A DNA stretch of 64,000 bases from Avena insularis (Eukaryota > Streptophyta > Magnoliopsida > Poales > Poaceae): the NCBI GenBank assembly GCA_023614405.1, contig CM042693.1, forward strand, positions 332,489,527-332,553,526, read 5' to 3'. Made by a program: the position numbers and the translations under genes. Below, in pieces: positions 1 to 12,700 of the stretch. The notes beneath the pieces were generated by a model. The model worked only from the letters and a program-made list of their open reading frames with translations. It made no database searches and was not told the DNA's origin. The number at the start of each line of letters is the position of its first letter. Position 1 is the first letter of the stretch.

Positions 1-215
1 TGAATGATCATAACATGCTTCAGTTTGGTTGGTTGAATTTTACTAGTGCATGCAAATTCTTCGGTGACAAAATGAGTGCGATGCACCGTAATCAAACAAC
101 AGTCTAGAAAGTACTGAATTAACAGAAACATACCCAAAGACGACGCCGGCGCTTCTCGAGCTTCTTCAAAGATGCATGAGAAAGCATGGGTTGAGCTAAT
201 TCCCTGGGCAAATCT
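1..215 (-). pseudogene. Start of Ty3 aspartic protease, truncated by window edge
   Basis: Downstream of the gag knuckle, the minus strand at about 60-130 reads LFDYGASHSF in one frame. In Ty3 proteases this site is normally D-S/T-G-A-S-H-S-F, so the residue after the catalytic Asp is Tyr here. The preceding EEARE...LGMF matches the usual linker. Frames change before and after the motif, so the region is broken. The domain continues off the left edge. Confidence 0.5.
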
Positions 216-239
216 TCTTCCGGCTAACACGACGCTGCG

Positions 240-1410
240 CTGAGCTGGGGCATTGCATTGGGGGCATTGGCATTCATCTTGTTGGGGCACTCATTGGAGT
301 AGTGACCCTTATTTAAAGTCATAACAAGTCACGACTTGTCCTTTGTTGCAACAGTACAACATTGCTTCTAGTTCTCGGGTGTGTTGGTGTTATGTAGCAT
401 TGTTGTTGTACTTGGGTGGGGCACGGTTGAAATTGCTAGAGTTGTCGGGGTTGTTGTGATTTCCTCCGGGTCTAGGGTTTCCACGGTTGGTATAAGTCGG
501 ACGGTTCATCGGGGGTCTGTTGGTTCTTGGGGCAAATCCTGGAGATGGGTTAGGGCGATACTTTGGGGTCTGATGGGTTCCTGGCTGATGCATCATGCGA
601 CGCTTGCGGTTCTCATTGGCTTGGTTGATCTTTCCTTCCATCTGGATAGCAGAGTCGACTAGGGCTTCAATATCAGCAAAGGGATATTGACTAACACAGT
701 CTGCATCTCATCATGCAGACCATTCAGGAATCTCTCTTTCTTCTTGGCTTCCGTGTCGATCTCATCCGGGGCATACCTAGCTAATGACAAAAATTTGTCA
801 TGGTATTCCACTACAGTCATCCTTCCTTGTTTCAGTTCTCTGAACTCATCTCTCATTCTCTTGATCAAACCTGGTGGCACATGGGTTCTGCTGAACTTGA
901 CCTTGAATTCCTCCCAGGTCATCATCTGTCCTCTGGTCATTGCATGAACACTGTTCCACCATGCTCTGGCATCTACAGCTAGATAGTGGGTGGCGAACTG
1001 AACTTTCTCGTTGGCATCCACTCCGGCGACTTCTAGGTTATTTTCCATGGTTTGCAGCCAATCGTCGGCATCTAGGGGCTCTTCTGACTTAGTGAAAACA
1101 GGTGGGATGGTATTCTGGAAATTCTTGAGCTTAGATCCATGGTTGTCCTGATTTCCTTGGCCTTGTTGTGGGCTAGCTGGGCTATCTGCTGAAGGGTGGC
1201 TAGGTTGGCTTGACGTTCGGTTCTTTCAGCTTCGCGTTCAGAAACCAGAATTTGCAGATCTGCAACATCGGGTCCGGGGATGAACCACTTCCTCCGTGTG
1301 GCATCTAAAGATTGAGATAGATCATGAGAAAAGAGGGGAAATTCTAAGGTTCTGGGATTTTGAAAAGTTTTTAAAGTTTGACTCAGATTTTCTAGCAACT
1401 TGCTTTTCAT
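240..1410 (-). pseudogene. gag: Ty3 gag polyprotein (capsid and zinc knuckle), frameshifted
   Basis: Three minus-strand frames in sequence give one gag protein. 1410-1072 holds the N-terminal helical part (ADLQILVSEREAERTERQAN). 1048-659 holds the retrotransposon gag core with ATHYLAVDARAWW, TWEEFKVKF and FRELKQGRMTVVEYHDKF. 641-390 holds the basic, Asn/Pro-rich nucleic-acid-binding tail. Frameshifts fall near 1160 and near 665. A degraded CCHC knuckle follows at about 260-345: it starts CYDF, so the second Cys is Phe, and a stop plus frameshift precede GHYSNECPNK. Gag would build the virus-like particle and package RNA; this copy cannot make a full protein. Confidence 0.75.
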
Positions 1411-1531
1411 TCATTCACTCATAGCACACGATACAATACACACCACAAAACAAGAAAACAGATGGTTTTAAGAACCATTCGAATCTACGAGGGGACCGAA
1501 TACTACTCACTACGCTAGTGCTCAAGTGCTA

Positions 1532-2332
1532 CTACTCCTCGGAGTCTGTGTAGTCATCATCCTCATCATCATCGTCATCATTGATGAAGGCGAAGTCATC
1601 CTCATCGGTGAAGAAGTCCATAGCCTGATCCTCTAGAAAATCATCATCATCGAGATAGGAGTAGGGGTCTCCACGAAGATCCTCTCCGGCATTCTCCCTT
1701 TCCTCCAACTGCATGTCTCTCTCATGGATGGTCTCCTCCAAAGACGAGATACGGTGGCGAAGACGAGCAATGATGCGCTCCTTCTTGTCGAGCTGACGGT
1801 GGCGAGACTTGCGATCCTTTGCTACCATGGTGATGGTTTGATCCTTCGTACTGATGATGGCAGACTTGTGGTTGGAGTAGTCACGGCAATTGTCCAATTC
1901 CTGCTGACGATCATACATCATGAAGCTAAGGTGGTCCAATTGAGTCTTCAGCTCGGGGTGGTATGGGGCTTCCAGTGGTTGTCCATTAGCATCACGCCTT
2001 GGGCAAAACTCAAAGCGGGTTCCCTTGATCTGGTTGATACTCTGCCCACACAGACGGGCAAGAGCTTCCTGCATGGCCCTTGCAAGTCCATCGAGCCAGT
2101 TGTTCTCTCTTAAGGTAAACTGAAGTCCCTCAGCAGTGGGAGGTTCAATCTTTCCTCTAAGACTTGCAACAATTAGCCACTGCAGATCTTCTCCTCCTTC
2201 ATCATTGAGCTGAGCTCTGAAGAACTCGGGGTGAGGACGCTCCAGAAGTTCCGAAAGCTGGTCCAAATCCCTCTCAAAGATAAGGTCTCCTCCATTCCCC
2301 AACTGATAAAACTTGTTGTACTTCACGTCCAT
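1532..2332 (-). CDS. Intact pre-gag ORF of Tekay-like element, acidic coiled-coil protein (266 aa)
   Basis: A complete 266-codon ORF lies between the PBS and gag; its ATG is about 210 bases after the PBS. I recognise it only as the kind of extra ORF seen before gag in some grass Ty3 elements, and its function is unknown. The N-terminal 150 residues look globular (EDLQWLIVASLRGK, MQEALARLCGQ). Residues of about 165-215 are rich in K, R, E and L with heptad-like spacing and probably form a coiled coil. The tail from about 222 is strongly acidic, with runs of Asp encoded by GAT/GAC repeats. No membrane segment or signal peptide is seen. It is unbroken while the adjacent gag carries at least two frameshifts, so it may have decayed less or have been constrained longer. 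Confidence 0.6.
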   Translation of the reverse strand: MDVKYNKFYQLGNGGDLIFERDLDQLSELLERPHPEFFRAQLNDEGGEDLQWLIVASLRGKIEPPTAEGLQFTLRENNWLDGLARAMQEALARLCGQSINQIKGTRFEFCPRRDANGQPLEAPYHPELKTQLDHLSFMMYDRQQELDNCRDYSNHKSAIISTKDQTITMVAKDRKSRHRQLDKKERIIARLRHRISSLEETIHERDMQLEERENAGEDLRGDPYSYLDDDDFLEDQAMDFFTDEDDFAFINDDDDDEDDDYTDSEE

Positions 2333-2542
2333 CTATAAGATTATAGGATGAGTAAGTTAGTAGGGTGATCAAGTGTGTCAAATTTTATGTATTTTGCAAG
2401 AGTTTTTGAGGAACATGAATTTTCATGAAAGAATAAAGGTGATAAGAATGGGAATAAGTTTTTGTAAATATTTGCTTCTTTGGTTTTCAAACTAAGTTTT
2501 GATTCAGCGTCGATCTAACTAGGGTCTCCTATGAGTGAGATG

Positions 2543-2553
2543 GCCTGATACCA
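2543..2553 (-). other. Primer binding site (initiator Met tRNA type)
   Basis: The minus strand reads TTGGTATCAGGCC directly inside the LTR. This matches the common plant PBS TGGTATCAGAGC except for two changes near its 3' end. It fixes the orientation of the element and the inner LTR boundary. Confidence 0.65.
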
Positions 2554-2554
2554 A

Positions 2555-5500
2555 CTTTTCAACACCGGTTTTTAATCCCGGATACGTATACCATATAGCA
2601 ATCCCATGATTACCATTTTTTGCGAGACATAACAAAAATTTGATACCACGGTACATCATCAATACAAAATCTCTACGGTTTTACACAGAAAATAAGGATC
2701 GCATGATCAGTTCTGCTCTAACTCAAGCAATGGAAATACGTAATAATATAAAATTAAGCGTAAGTAGAAACTCCATCTTCAGGGTCATAAATAATGCTGG
2801 CGATGGGAGATGATCCTAGTTATCGTAACCTTCACAGGATCCATCATCTGAGCTCCCTCTTCATAAGTCGTACGGAAATAGCGGGGACAAGACCATGGAA
2901 TACTCTTTAAAGTCTTTCATATTCATCTAGAGTGAAGGGGTTTTGTAATAGGACACTAAGCTCTAGGGTTGTTTGCAGAAACCAGTTACCTCTACTAAGT
3001 TCGGGCTTAAAGAGAAGCTGGTCTGTTTACTAGCTCCTAATTTGGGAACCCCTGTCTCATATACGCACTTCTGTTGTGGTCAAGTCAAATCTCAAATTGT
3101 TTCACAAGTCATTTTGAAAACACTTCAGCGGGAAACGATGCCGTATATTGTCCATAAACTGCAGTTGACTATTGAACTCGTTCACACTCTGCGGAGATTG
3201 TACACTTTCACCACAACATTAGATACATCAATCAGGAACAAATCCTGAATTCCACCCATACTGATGTCTGGATAAATCAATCCTAACCTTTTCGATTTAC
3301 AACCTAATGCCAACACCTCTCATGAGTTGGCCTCTAACCATAACCAATGTCATCTTAAATTCTACGGGTGAATAATATCTTCACAAAGATAGCCTCGGCT
3401 CGAGACCTTGGCACGTGAGGAATCCAATATAAGGTATATAAATTTCCAGTCACTGACCCTACGATCTTGGTGTTGTGGTTATGCAGTAAAATTGGAATAG
3501 TACCGCATCTAGACAACCATCAGTTTTATAAAGGGCTAAAGGCTCATGCCTCAACATTTTCATCTGCAAAATCATCTGGTGTTCGGAAACACATACCAAA
3601 ACATCTCGATGAATGATCCATCGGTACCTAAGGTTTTCCATCCTTTCACCAAATATTCCATCTAAATTTGATGAAGTTTGTATTACTTTTAGCACTAGCA
3701 TCTACGAGTGGGGGTGAGTACTATTGAGGGTGATACAAGTGGGGATTCAATGTGGTACCTGTATCTTAGGATGATGTCTAAGGTTTCTTAGGCCAAATTT
3801 ATGCTCTTTATCTGACCTTCAGGTATCTTCCCACAAGATCTACAAGTTGTGATGTTAAACTCTAAGTGAAAGCTTGATAAAAGAAAATAAGGCTAGAGCT
3901 TTTAGTAAAACTAGGATTGGGTAACAAGTGGGCGTTGATCACATATACTTTGGGCATATATAGTTGGCATGGTAACAAGTAGGGTATTTGACATTTACAT
4001 CATTAGAGTATCTCTTGCAGAGTGTTAGCTTGCATAATTTCAACATAAGCTTTCCTTGTGCAAAGCGGTGGTTGAAGTTCCTCGACTTCTTCTTCGTGGC
4101 GTATCCTCCTTCCTCCTCGTATCAACTTGGTAATTACTAGCATCTATAAATGAATCCCGGGGTACACAATCACAAACAATACTTAACTACTTTCAATCAT
4201 CACACAAAAGTTTATATAGATGATCTAGCATCATCACTACCATTACTGAAGAACTAAGGAGCACTTGAGCTTAATGATTTTGTTTTAAGAGAAAGTAATT
4301 TCTACTCATTGAAAACTACTTAAAGATTTAATATTCTCCAAACCAAACATGGGATCATGTTGACACATATCATCACCATATTTTTAGTCCATCGGAATGT
4401 GATTAAAGTGGTGTCACAATTTAATAAGGTTTACCCATTTGATTTTAATTAAATAAGATGACTAGAAATGCCCTCATGTGGCATTCTTTTATTAACGAAC
4501 GATTATTTCTGTAAGTAAACCTATATGTTTTATATATTCTGAAAATTATGGTTGAATGTGATTTTTTGAGGAAGTTGGAATCGACTCAAAAGCTAACTAT
4601 GGTTTAAATTTGAAAAATGTTTGAATGCAGAAAAACTACGCCTTGTTATTTTACCAAGGATGATCTACAGATCCAAATGACTTGAATCAACGGAGCTTGG
4701 ATTCAGCATTTCTAAACCTTTCTAACAAAATTGGTTTCATTCTATTTGGTTCACTGAATGTCGATCTGGGTTGGTTTTGAAACTAGAGTTGCAAGTGTGT
4801 TTGAATGAAAATGGAAAAATCCAAATTCAAAACAAATGGGCATTTTGTGAGGAAGCGATATTGGGCGGCATGCGAAGCACAAGCTGGCGCTTCTGTGGGC
4901 AGGTTGAGTGGCTATCCCACGCGTCGGTTGAGGCGAGGGTCACGAAGCTTCGACGATGCTGGGACAATGTAGGTGCGTTAGATCTAGATTCCACAATCAG
5001 CAGCAGCTCTGGTTCATCGATCCCGTAAAGGCGGCGCCCGGTGATGAGATGAGAACTCTTAGCGGAGTGCCGGTGGGGGCTCGTGGGGCTTCCAGGGGCT
5101 CGAGGAGTCTGACGAGGCATCTGACGAGCAAAAGTCACGACGACCCAATGAGGCCTCCAGTGTACCCGCCAAGCTTCTCTGAAGCCCGGCTCAATCGTCA
5201 ACTGTTGCTTCTTCTCGGCGGCCAATGACGGAGCTCGGTGAAATTCAATGGCGGCCTGCTCGCCTGCCTTCTCCGGGAAGCAGAGGTGGAGCGATCGGTG
5301 AGGAGAGGGAAGTAGAATGGTGATTGAAAGAGTTTGAAGCGGGGGAGGCCTCTGTTATAGTCTCAGCGGCCGACGGCAAACAGGATGAAGGCGGCGATGG
5401 TGGCGACATGTCTACGGGCTGCTAGAGCATGGCGAAGCGGCTGATGTAGTGATAAGCTACCGGTGGTCTCCACAGCAGCGATGCTCTCGGCTTTAATGCG

Positions 5501-6719
5501 GCGTGTAGGGGAGGTGTCAAAGCGGTCTGGAACACGCGATGCTCTGCCCAGCGGCGACGTCTTCGACGGCGGCGGTGTTGTATGAAACCATGGAAGCGGC
5601 ACAGGGGATGTCTGGCCGGTCTCTACAGGATGGTGGTAATCGCGCAAGCACTTGCAGCGAAGCGTATGTGATGCGTAAGCGTGTCCGTAAAGGGTGTGGC
5701 GGCTCAAAAGCGCGTGCTTTCTCGGCGGCATGAATTCTTGTGGTTTGAGCTAGGCGCATACTGTACGCATGTCGATCCGAGGGGTTTGGCAACGCTTCGT
5801 GGCTGGGACATTGGAGTGGCGGGGTGGGGTGCTAGCAATAACACTCCCGGACAAGGTTAGGCCGAAGAGCTAAGTGTTGCTCCTAGCTAGCTTTGTCCTT
5901 TGAGGTGGCATGGAAAGTGAGCTTAGGTTGTTCACCATTGATGACATTGCCAAGCTACAGTGGGGCTGAGTGCTTAGTGAGGTTTGCTAGATGATCTCTT
6001 TTGAGAGTTCTTGTGAGCTAGAGAGGAGAACAAGTTAGGCTCAAATCACTGCTCACAATGGTGTTTAGGATTTGATTGATTTGAATCGCAAGGTGTTTGA
6101 CATTAAGCTTGACCGGCCCAAAAATTCAAGTTTTTGAATTTTGAAAAGATTTTGGTGGGTGTGCCTAGGTAGGTGCTGGTGAGTCTGTGGATGCTTGGGT
6201 TTTTGAAAGTTGAGCTTGTTTGAGTGGTTTTTGAAAAAGGTATTGAGGATCTTCCCATATGATAAAGATTCAATTTGAGCTGTCGCTTTAAACTAGGCAT
6301 TCAAATGTTTTTTGGATGATCACAATGTGGGCCTTGGTACTTTGTGTATGAGTACTATCAAGGGGGTGTAAAGATCCAAACAAGTTTACTGTTAAGTTTT
6401 GAAAGTTAGAGACAACCAAAGTAGGCATAGGGAGTTAAATTGGTCAGAAATGAAGCCATTCCTTATTTGTTTGTTTTTGATTTATTTATCTTTTTTGGGG
6501 AAAAAGTGTGAGGGATTGTTTAGATGATGTTTATTTCACCTAAGAATCCATTTACAAGCAAAAGCACACACAAACAATGTGTGGTTCAAAAATTCAAATT
6601 AGAATGCATACACACATGCATGCTTTTCATATTTTTTATTTAGAAAAAGTTTTTTTGTTAACACTAATTTTGATAATTAGAGTTTGATGATCCAAGTTTA
6701 GTATTTTTGGGATGTTACA
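2555..6719 (-). repeat. 5' LTR of Tekay-like element
   Basis: The LTR is bounded on the right by tgttaca at 6713-6719, which is TGTAACA on the minus strand, and on the left by the primer binding site at about 2543-2553. The left boundary is approximate because no clean CA end is visible. A TATA-like ACTATAACAG lies near 5350 on the minus strand, followed by a pyrimidine-rich stretch, a plausible transcription start. Open frames inside it (for example 4827-5225 and 5363-5731) show no protein signature. The partner LTR is outside the window. Confidence 0.6.
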
Positions 6720-7181
6720 GGGTTCATAGGGAAGATATAGGAGAAGATGTGGAGTCGGGAGGCCGAGGCGGTGGACCCCACACCTTCCTAGGCGGCAGGT
6801 CAGAAATGGGCCCAGGCGCCTGAGAATGAAAGACCTGAGGCCCATCTTTATCCTCCTTAGCAGCTTCCTTAGTCTTGGTAAAATAATATGTTTCCATATT
6901 TTTACGGTATTTTTACCGATCTTGGCAAAATTGCCACGAAAACTTACCTTCTACTTTCCATCGAGAATCCAGACTCCTGCCAGGGTCCATCCTCCAAGAA
7001 TCATCCGGCATGCATAATGCCAGATGAAAAGCCATAAGTGATACCTCATAATAAAGACAAATATCTCTCTAAATGAATAGAGGTAAATTATGATATAGAA
7101 TGGTGATGCAAATTGGGCGTATCGTGAGACTCTGAGACACCTTTAACCACGACCTCGTAGAACTTTGCTAACTGAATCCAT
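6720..7181. other. Unassigned TE-like spacer between two Ty3 elements
   Basis: This stretch has no credible ORF. Its first 120 bases are GC-rich and resemble LTR leader DNA of grass Ty3 elements (aggccgaggcggtgga near 6762). The remainder is AT-rich. It may be the remnant of a third element cut by the neighbours, but nothing in it proves that. Confidence 0.3.
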
Positions 7182-8597
7182 TGAGGTTGGTAATTGGCTC
7201 CATCGGTTTGCTATAACAAAAGGATATCATAGCATTATGGTGTGGAAGGCAATGGTTTTGCAACAAGTATACAAGTAGCGATGGAAGGTGTATCAATGAA
7301 GTAAAAGATTGGACCCGAGGTCCATAGTTCACTAGAGTGCTCTCCTTGAATAAACAATATGTATGAAGAGGAAACAAATTACAGCGGGGCAATTGATAGG
7401 GCCCAGGCAAGGCATAGTACAATTACTAGTCGGAAAGATCCCTGTATGAGATTCGATTGGGCAATACAACAATATACATAGACCCCATCCAGCGCATCTA
7501 TGACTTTAAGTCCACCTTGAGGTTATCATCCATCGAAAACCCCCTCTAGTATTAAGTTGCAAGCAACAAATAACTACTTCTTAAGCAAAAGTGAATTAGT
7601 AGCAAGGTAAGCAGTCCATATGTTCCATGAACAAGAGACCGTTGTTTCTCCCTAATTAGTGGCAACAACACATCTACAACCAAAGAGATTTATGCATCAC
7701 TTCCCTTGGAAACTAGAGGCATGAACCCCTTTACTCGACATAAATACCCCCTCTTGGAGTCACTAGCAACTACTTGGCCAAGATAGCTACTAACATGAGA
7801 GAAGGCATGCAAGATCACAAAAAACACAAACATGATAGAATCATTAAAAGACAAAACCATTAATCAAACCAACATAATAATCTCAATATCCATCGGATCC
7901 CATAAACACAGCACATGCATGATTACAAATAGATTAGATCTTGATCATGAGCAGACTCCACAATATCCTATACACTTGAAAGCACAAAGGAGGAGATACA
8001 ACCATCTAGCTACTACATGGACCCATAGTCCAAGAGTGGAACTACTCACGCATCATCACCGGAGAGAAGGCCTCGAGGATGATCTTCCCCCTCCAGGCGG
8101 GTGCAGGAAGAACTCCAGATCCCTCGATCTAGGGGCGATGGTGGTGGCTGACTCTGAGAGGTTTCGTGGAGATTTGATTGGGTACTTAGGGTTTTACGCA
8201 TCATGGGCTTCTTATAAGCGAAGAGGGAGGACGAGGGAGGCGGCCAGGAGTCACCCAAACCCCTAGCCAGAGCGTGGGGCTAAAGCCACCAGCGCCTGGG
8301 AATGAGTCAGCCCCCACTGGCTGGCCCCTGTCACTCCCCTACTGGACTTCTTGTTCCCCACCAGGAGTTGACTTTGGCGTTTGTCCGTCAATTCGAGAAT
8401 ATTTCTTTACTAACTTTTCTGAAACCAAAAACAGGAAAGAAAGCGGTGCATCTCCTTGCTTTTATTTGCAACTTGTTCAATAGGTTAGTACCCGGAGAAA
8501 ACATGTAAAAACACCTCAAAGTGTGGACAAGTGAAAGAAAAGTAGATACTAAACAAGCATGGAGCATCAAAATTATAGATATGTTTCCAACGTATCG
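7182..8597 (-). repeat. 3' LTR of Athila-like element, truncated at its outer end
   Basis: It is homologous to 12892-14187. Its inner end, gtttccaacgtatc at 8583-8596, has lost the terminal A (CG instead of CA). The adjacent internal bases read ctttggatgcc on the minus strand, a weak polypurine tract. Homology stops at about 7165-7182, so the last part of U5 seen in the partner LTR is absent. Confidence 0.65.
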
Positions 8598-11500
8598 GCA
8601 TCCAAAGCTTAACTCACCTTGCTTTCCTCAGTGCTGGTAATTGATAAACATGAATAATTTTTTGAGGTGACATGCACCCTCACAATAAAAGAATCCAACC
8701 ATTTGCAAGCATTGAAATTGGGGATCAAAGAACTCTAAATATGTGCATAACCAAGATGGAGTTCTAACAATGGGACAAATTAACTATTAAGCATGCAACA
8801 TGCAATGACTACAAACAAAGATCATGAATAATATGCATTGAAAAGCGTTTGTTTGTTTCACATCTGAAAACATGGCATAGTGGCGATCAACATCCCTCAT
8901 AGAGTAGTATATAGATGCATGGGGCAGCTTTACCAAAAGTTCACAAGGGTGAATAGAAACAAATAACACAAGAACAAGTAATATCTGTATGCATCAATTA
9001 ATAAGCTTTGGAACACTTACTGCATACAAGAATATGACAACTATGCTCTTAATGGTGCCTAAATGTAGAAGGTTGGAGACTCAATAATGGTGGAAAAGGC
9101 CTTTTGTTTAGCCAAAGAGGCAGGGGAATTACTGAGTTTCAAAAGAGGCTTCCAAGAGATAATTATTACTTATTAGCTTTCATAGCCTCATTGCCCCTAT
9201 CACTTAAGCATCTTGAAGTGGTTAAAAGTTAAAGTGGCAAAAGGCTGGAGTATATGCTTGACGAAGTATAAGTTTAAGCAATCCTCAAGTCCCTTGATAC
9301 GAGGGCCACACCTCATGCATACTCAACTTTGGGTCCAGGTAAGTTCTTGTCCTTTGTGAAATGTTGCATATCATGATGAGAACACATCAGCAGGTACCCC
9401 TTGCACATAGTCGCAGGGCTTTCCCACAACAAAATGACAAACCCAAGCGGACGAATGATGGCATCTCAGCAATCTTTTATTTACCATATGCATAGCTTTT
9501 TATTGAGGATGCTTCATAGATAGCTCACTGTAATGGTGATCTTGCTGAAGTTTCCACCATGATTAGGCATGTATGTAGCAAGCTAATGACCCGAGGCGTT
9601 TCTCTAACACAGAATACAAACTCCATGGACTTACAAGTTCCTCTTTATTTCACAGGGTGACATCCATAGACAAAAAAGAACATGATATCAACTAAAGTAC
9701 AACAAGGTACAAGTGCAATGTTGAAAGCGTTCCCCTTGTGACCGCGATTCTTGCTAATTCCAACTTATAAGTGCAAGCATATACAACAAAGTTGTCACAA
9801 TGGTTCAAATTTATTATGGGCAAAGAATATAAATGTGCCCATCAAGTTTTGTGAGGGCTTTAATCACTAAGTTTTCACATAACAAAATGGTTTTAATTGG
9901 AAGATAGTTGAAAACAAGAATATACTTGGAATGGTGTAACACACCATGCATAGGAGTTTATAGTGGACACTTTGGAAAAACTTGGCTTTCTTGGGAGTTG
10001 GAAGCATGGGTAGAACTTACTCATACAAGTGGAGGCTAGCAAAAGACTAAGACAACCAACTAAGAGAGCATAATGGCCATAATCATGCCGAGTGTACAAC
10101 AAAGCATACTAATCAAGCAAGAGTGGTACTACAAGTCAAGACTAAATGATCATAGGGATAATGGTGACTTGTCATAGTCATAACTTTATGGGTAAAATTG
10201 TGAGCATGTGCCAAGTCAACCCAAACAAAACATCAAAGGAGAATACCACAATACTATGCTTTTTCCATGCTAAAACAACGCATTTAGTTTCTTGAAAGCA
10301 CACTAAGCAATCCCAATTGTTTTGGGAACAAGACAACGTACTACAGCAATAATCACTAAGCATAAAGGTCAAGAAACAACACCTAGCATGTCATGCTAAA
10401 GTCTAAATCCACAGTCAATGCAAGCTCTCTTGCACTTCAATCAGAACTTGCTACTCGCTTTCCAACACCAAGCAAACTTATTTGCAAAACAACAACTTAC
10501 AAGCGAGAATGGGGTCCAAAGTTACTTTTATTCAAGCAAACTAAACAACCTAAGCAAAACAAAACCCGAAAACTAAGGCGGCTCCAAGAGAACAACACAA
10601 CTGTGCATGAAACAATAAAAACAAAGTGTACAGGCAGGACACGAGCTTTTTATTGATGAAGAAAGAGGATACTGCCTTAGGCATCCCCAAGCTTCAACTT
10701 ATTACCTCTTGGATATTTCTTGAGAGTGACACTATGAGTGGAATCCCCAAGCTTGAGATTTAATCCATTCTTCATCTCATTGCATCATTCTCTTTACACC
10801 TAATTTTTTCCTTCATACAAAACTTCACACAATCTTCATTACTTAACATTAGTGTATTCAAAAGATAATAGACCCCTGGCAAAGCTTTTTGAATAGCAAA
10901 ACACTTCACTAAAAAACACAGCTACTGTAAGTAACTCCTTCAAAAATCTCAATTCACCTAAAGGAGAACTCAAAAAGGAATCAATAAGCCAAGCAAATGC
11001 AAATAATGGCAGAAATCTGTCAAAACAGACCCAGAAGGTAGAAACCGATTTTTTTCGAACATCTTCTGTTGCTCAAATAAAAAGGTGTTGAACTAACAAA
11101 AGTTAGCAGCTAACATACTGGGGATTTATTAATGTAAATTCTGAGCTCAATCCGAGTTATATAGCCTCCTCATGAATTTTTGGTGGAGACAGAAATCTGT
11201 TTCAGGACAGCAACTCCCCAAATCTTACTTCCCTCTCATTAGAGATCATTCTTGGCACAAAAGCAAACAAAAAGGATAAGAAGGGTCACTACTGAAGAAA
11301 TAACTTCCAAAAAATCAAAGGAAACTCTTGGAGTTATCTCTCCCACAAGTACTTTCTTCGCATCCTTTAAGTTAGGCACTGATAACTTGAGAGAAGATGC
11401 TCTCATAAGAACTATGAGTTAACGGAAGTAAAAAGAGAGCATTAAGAAACAAATTCAAAACACCTTGCTTTAAGTCTAACCCAATTCCTATGCATAGGAA

Positions 11501-12674
11501 TCTTGTACACAAATAAGTTCTAAAGAACAAGTGACATGCATAGGAAGAAAACAAGGTAACTTCAAAACTTTCAGCACAAAGAGAGGTGTTTTAGTACCAT
11601 GAAAACTTCTACAACCATATTTTCCTCTCTCATAATAATTTTCAGTAGCCTCATGAATAAACTCAACAATATAACTATCACATAAAGCAGGCTTTCATGA
11701 GCTACAAACACATAATTTCTATCAAGCTCAAAAATAGTGGAATTAAAACCTTCACAGGTTTTAAAAGTAGAAATTTCAAAAGGATCCAAGGATCATAACA
11801 TTCATCCTTATTTGGTAAGAATGGGGACAAACAAATAATGTAAGGGATAAAGAGTTACTCTCATTAGAAGGTAGGCATGGGTAGATCCATTCTTCACTCC
11901 TCTTGATCATCACTCTTCTCCTCTTTTTCATCTAATGGGCTTCAGTTTCAGCAATTTCTTCTTCCATAGGCTCCTGCAATGCATTGATCTCTTACAAATG
12001 TGGAAAGTACCTATTAAAATATTCAAGAATATAGCTATTTTATTCCTTGTAATTATCAAAGCAAAATTTAAGTATCTCATAAACCTCATGTTCATAAGGT
12101 GTATCATCGGTATTTTCAAGCAAAGTGACAAGTTCAAATGCACCCTTGAAGGCAATAAATTCTTCAATCTGTTTCCACATCATAAAATCATAATTTCCTT
12201 TAACATAAGAAGATATGGTAACATTATCATTATACTCACATTGAAAGGGTAGGTGTTTATACCTCCCTGCTGCAACAAGCTTTATCAAAGCAATAAGGAA
12301 CATTATAAGTAGAGCACCGTCTCTAGCAATAGTATTCAACTTATCAATTTGTTCCCATAAGTGTTTTCATTTTGTGACAAGCGAGTGTTCCTTATAATAA
12401 TACTTTTCTTTTAAAAGTGAACCCACCTTGCCAATAAGAACTAGTTTCAAAGAAACCATCATTGATAGAAAGCATGACCAAAACAAGACAATAACGGACC
12501 AGCAACTAGGTAGGAACTATTTTTTGTGTTTTTTAATGAAGAAAACCAAACTATACTAATTTTTTTCGGTTTTTTGAAAAGAGGCAAACAAAACCAAGCA
12601 AAAGAAACAAAGCAAACTAAAAACAAAGTAAAGAGAAAGGAAGTGAAGAACTCCCTAGTGAAGGCGTCCTTAGC
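8598..12674. other. Non-coding internal region of Athila-like element
   Basis: This 4.1 kb AT-rich stretch has only short open frames (up to about 105 codons), none with a recognisable domain. Two blocks with catccccaagctt, near 10683 and 10745, recall the untranslated regions of Triticeae Athila elements. I see no nested insertion with clear ends. The AT-rich, low-complexity frames at 11928-12339 are shadows of this composition. Confidence 0.5.
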
Positions 12675-12700
12675 CTCCCAACAGCAGCGCCGAAAAAGCT
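12675..12700 (-). other. Degenerate primer binding site (Asp-tRNA type)
   Basis: The minus strand reads GGCGCTGCTGTTGGGAGG just after the LTR. It resembles the TGGCGCCGTTGCCGGGGA primer site of many plant Ty3 elements with four substitutions. It supports placing the LTR end at 12701. Confidence 0.5.

Larger units (their letters stand above)
1..6719 (-). mobile_element. Tekay/Del-like Ty3 (gypsy) retrotransposon, 5' half
   Basis: On the minus strand the order is LTR, initiator-Met-type primer binding site, pre-gag ORF, gag with a CCHC knuckle, and the beginning of an aspartic protease that runs off the left edge. The right end reads TGTAACATCCC on the minus strand, a typical start for grass Tekay/Del LTRs, and the very long LTR (about 4.2 kb) also fits that lineage. 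RT, RNase H, integrase and any chromodomain would lie left of base 1 and are not visible. The gag frame is broken, so this copy is not autonomous. Family assignment is inference from motifs; orientation and order are seen directly. Confidence 0.75.

Noticed and set aside
4827..5225. 132-codon minus frame within the Tekay LTR
   Set aside because: Lies in LTR sequence, overlaps open frames on the other strand and has no family signature.
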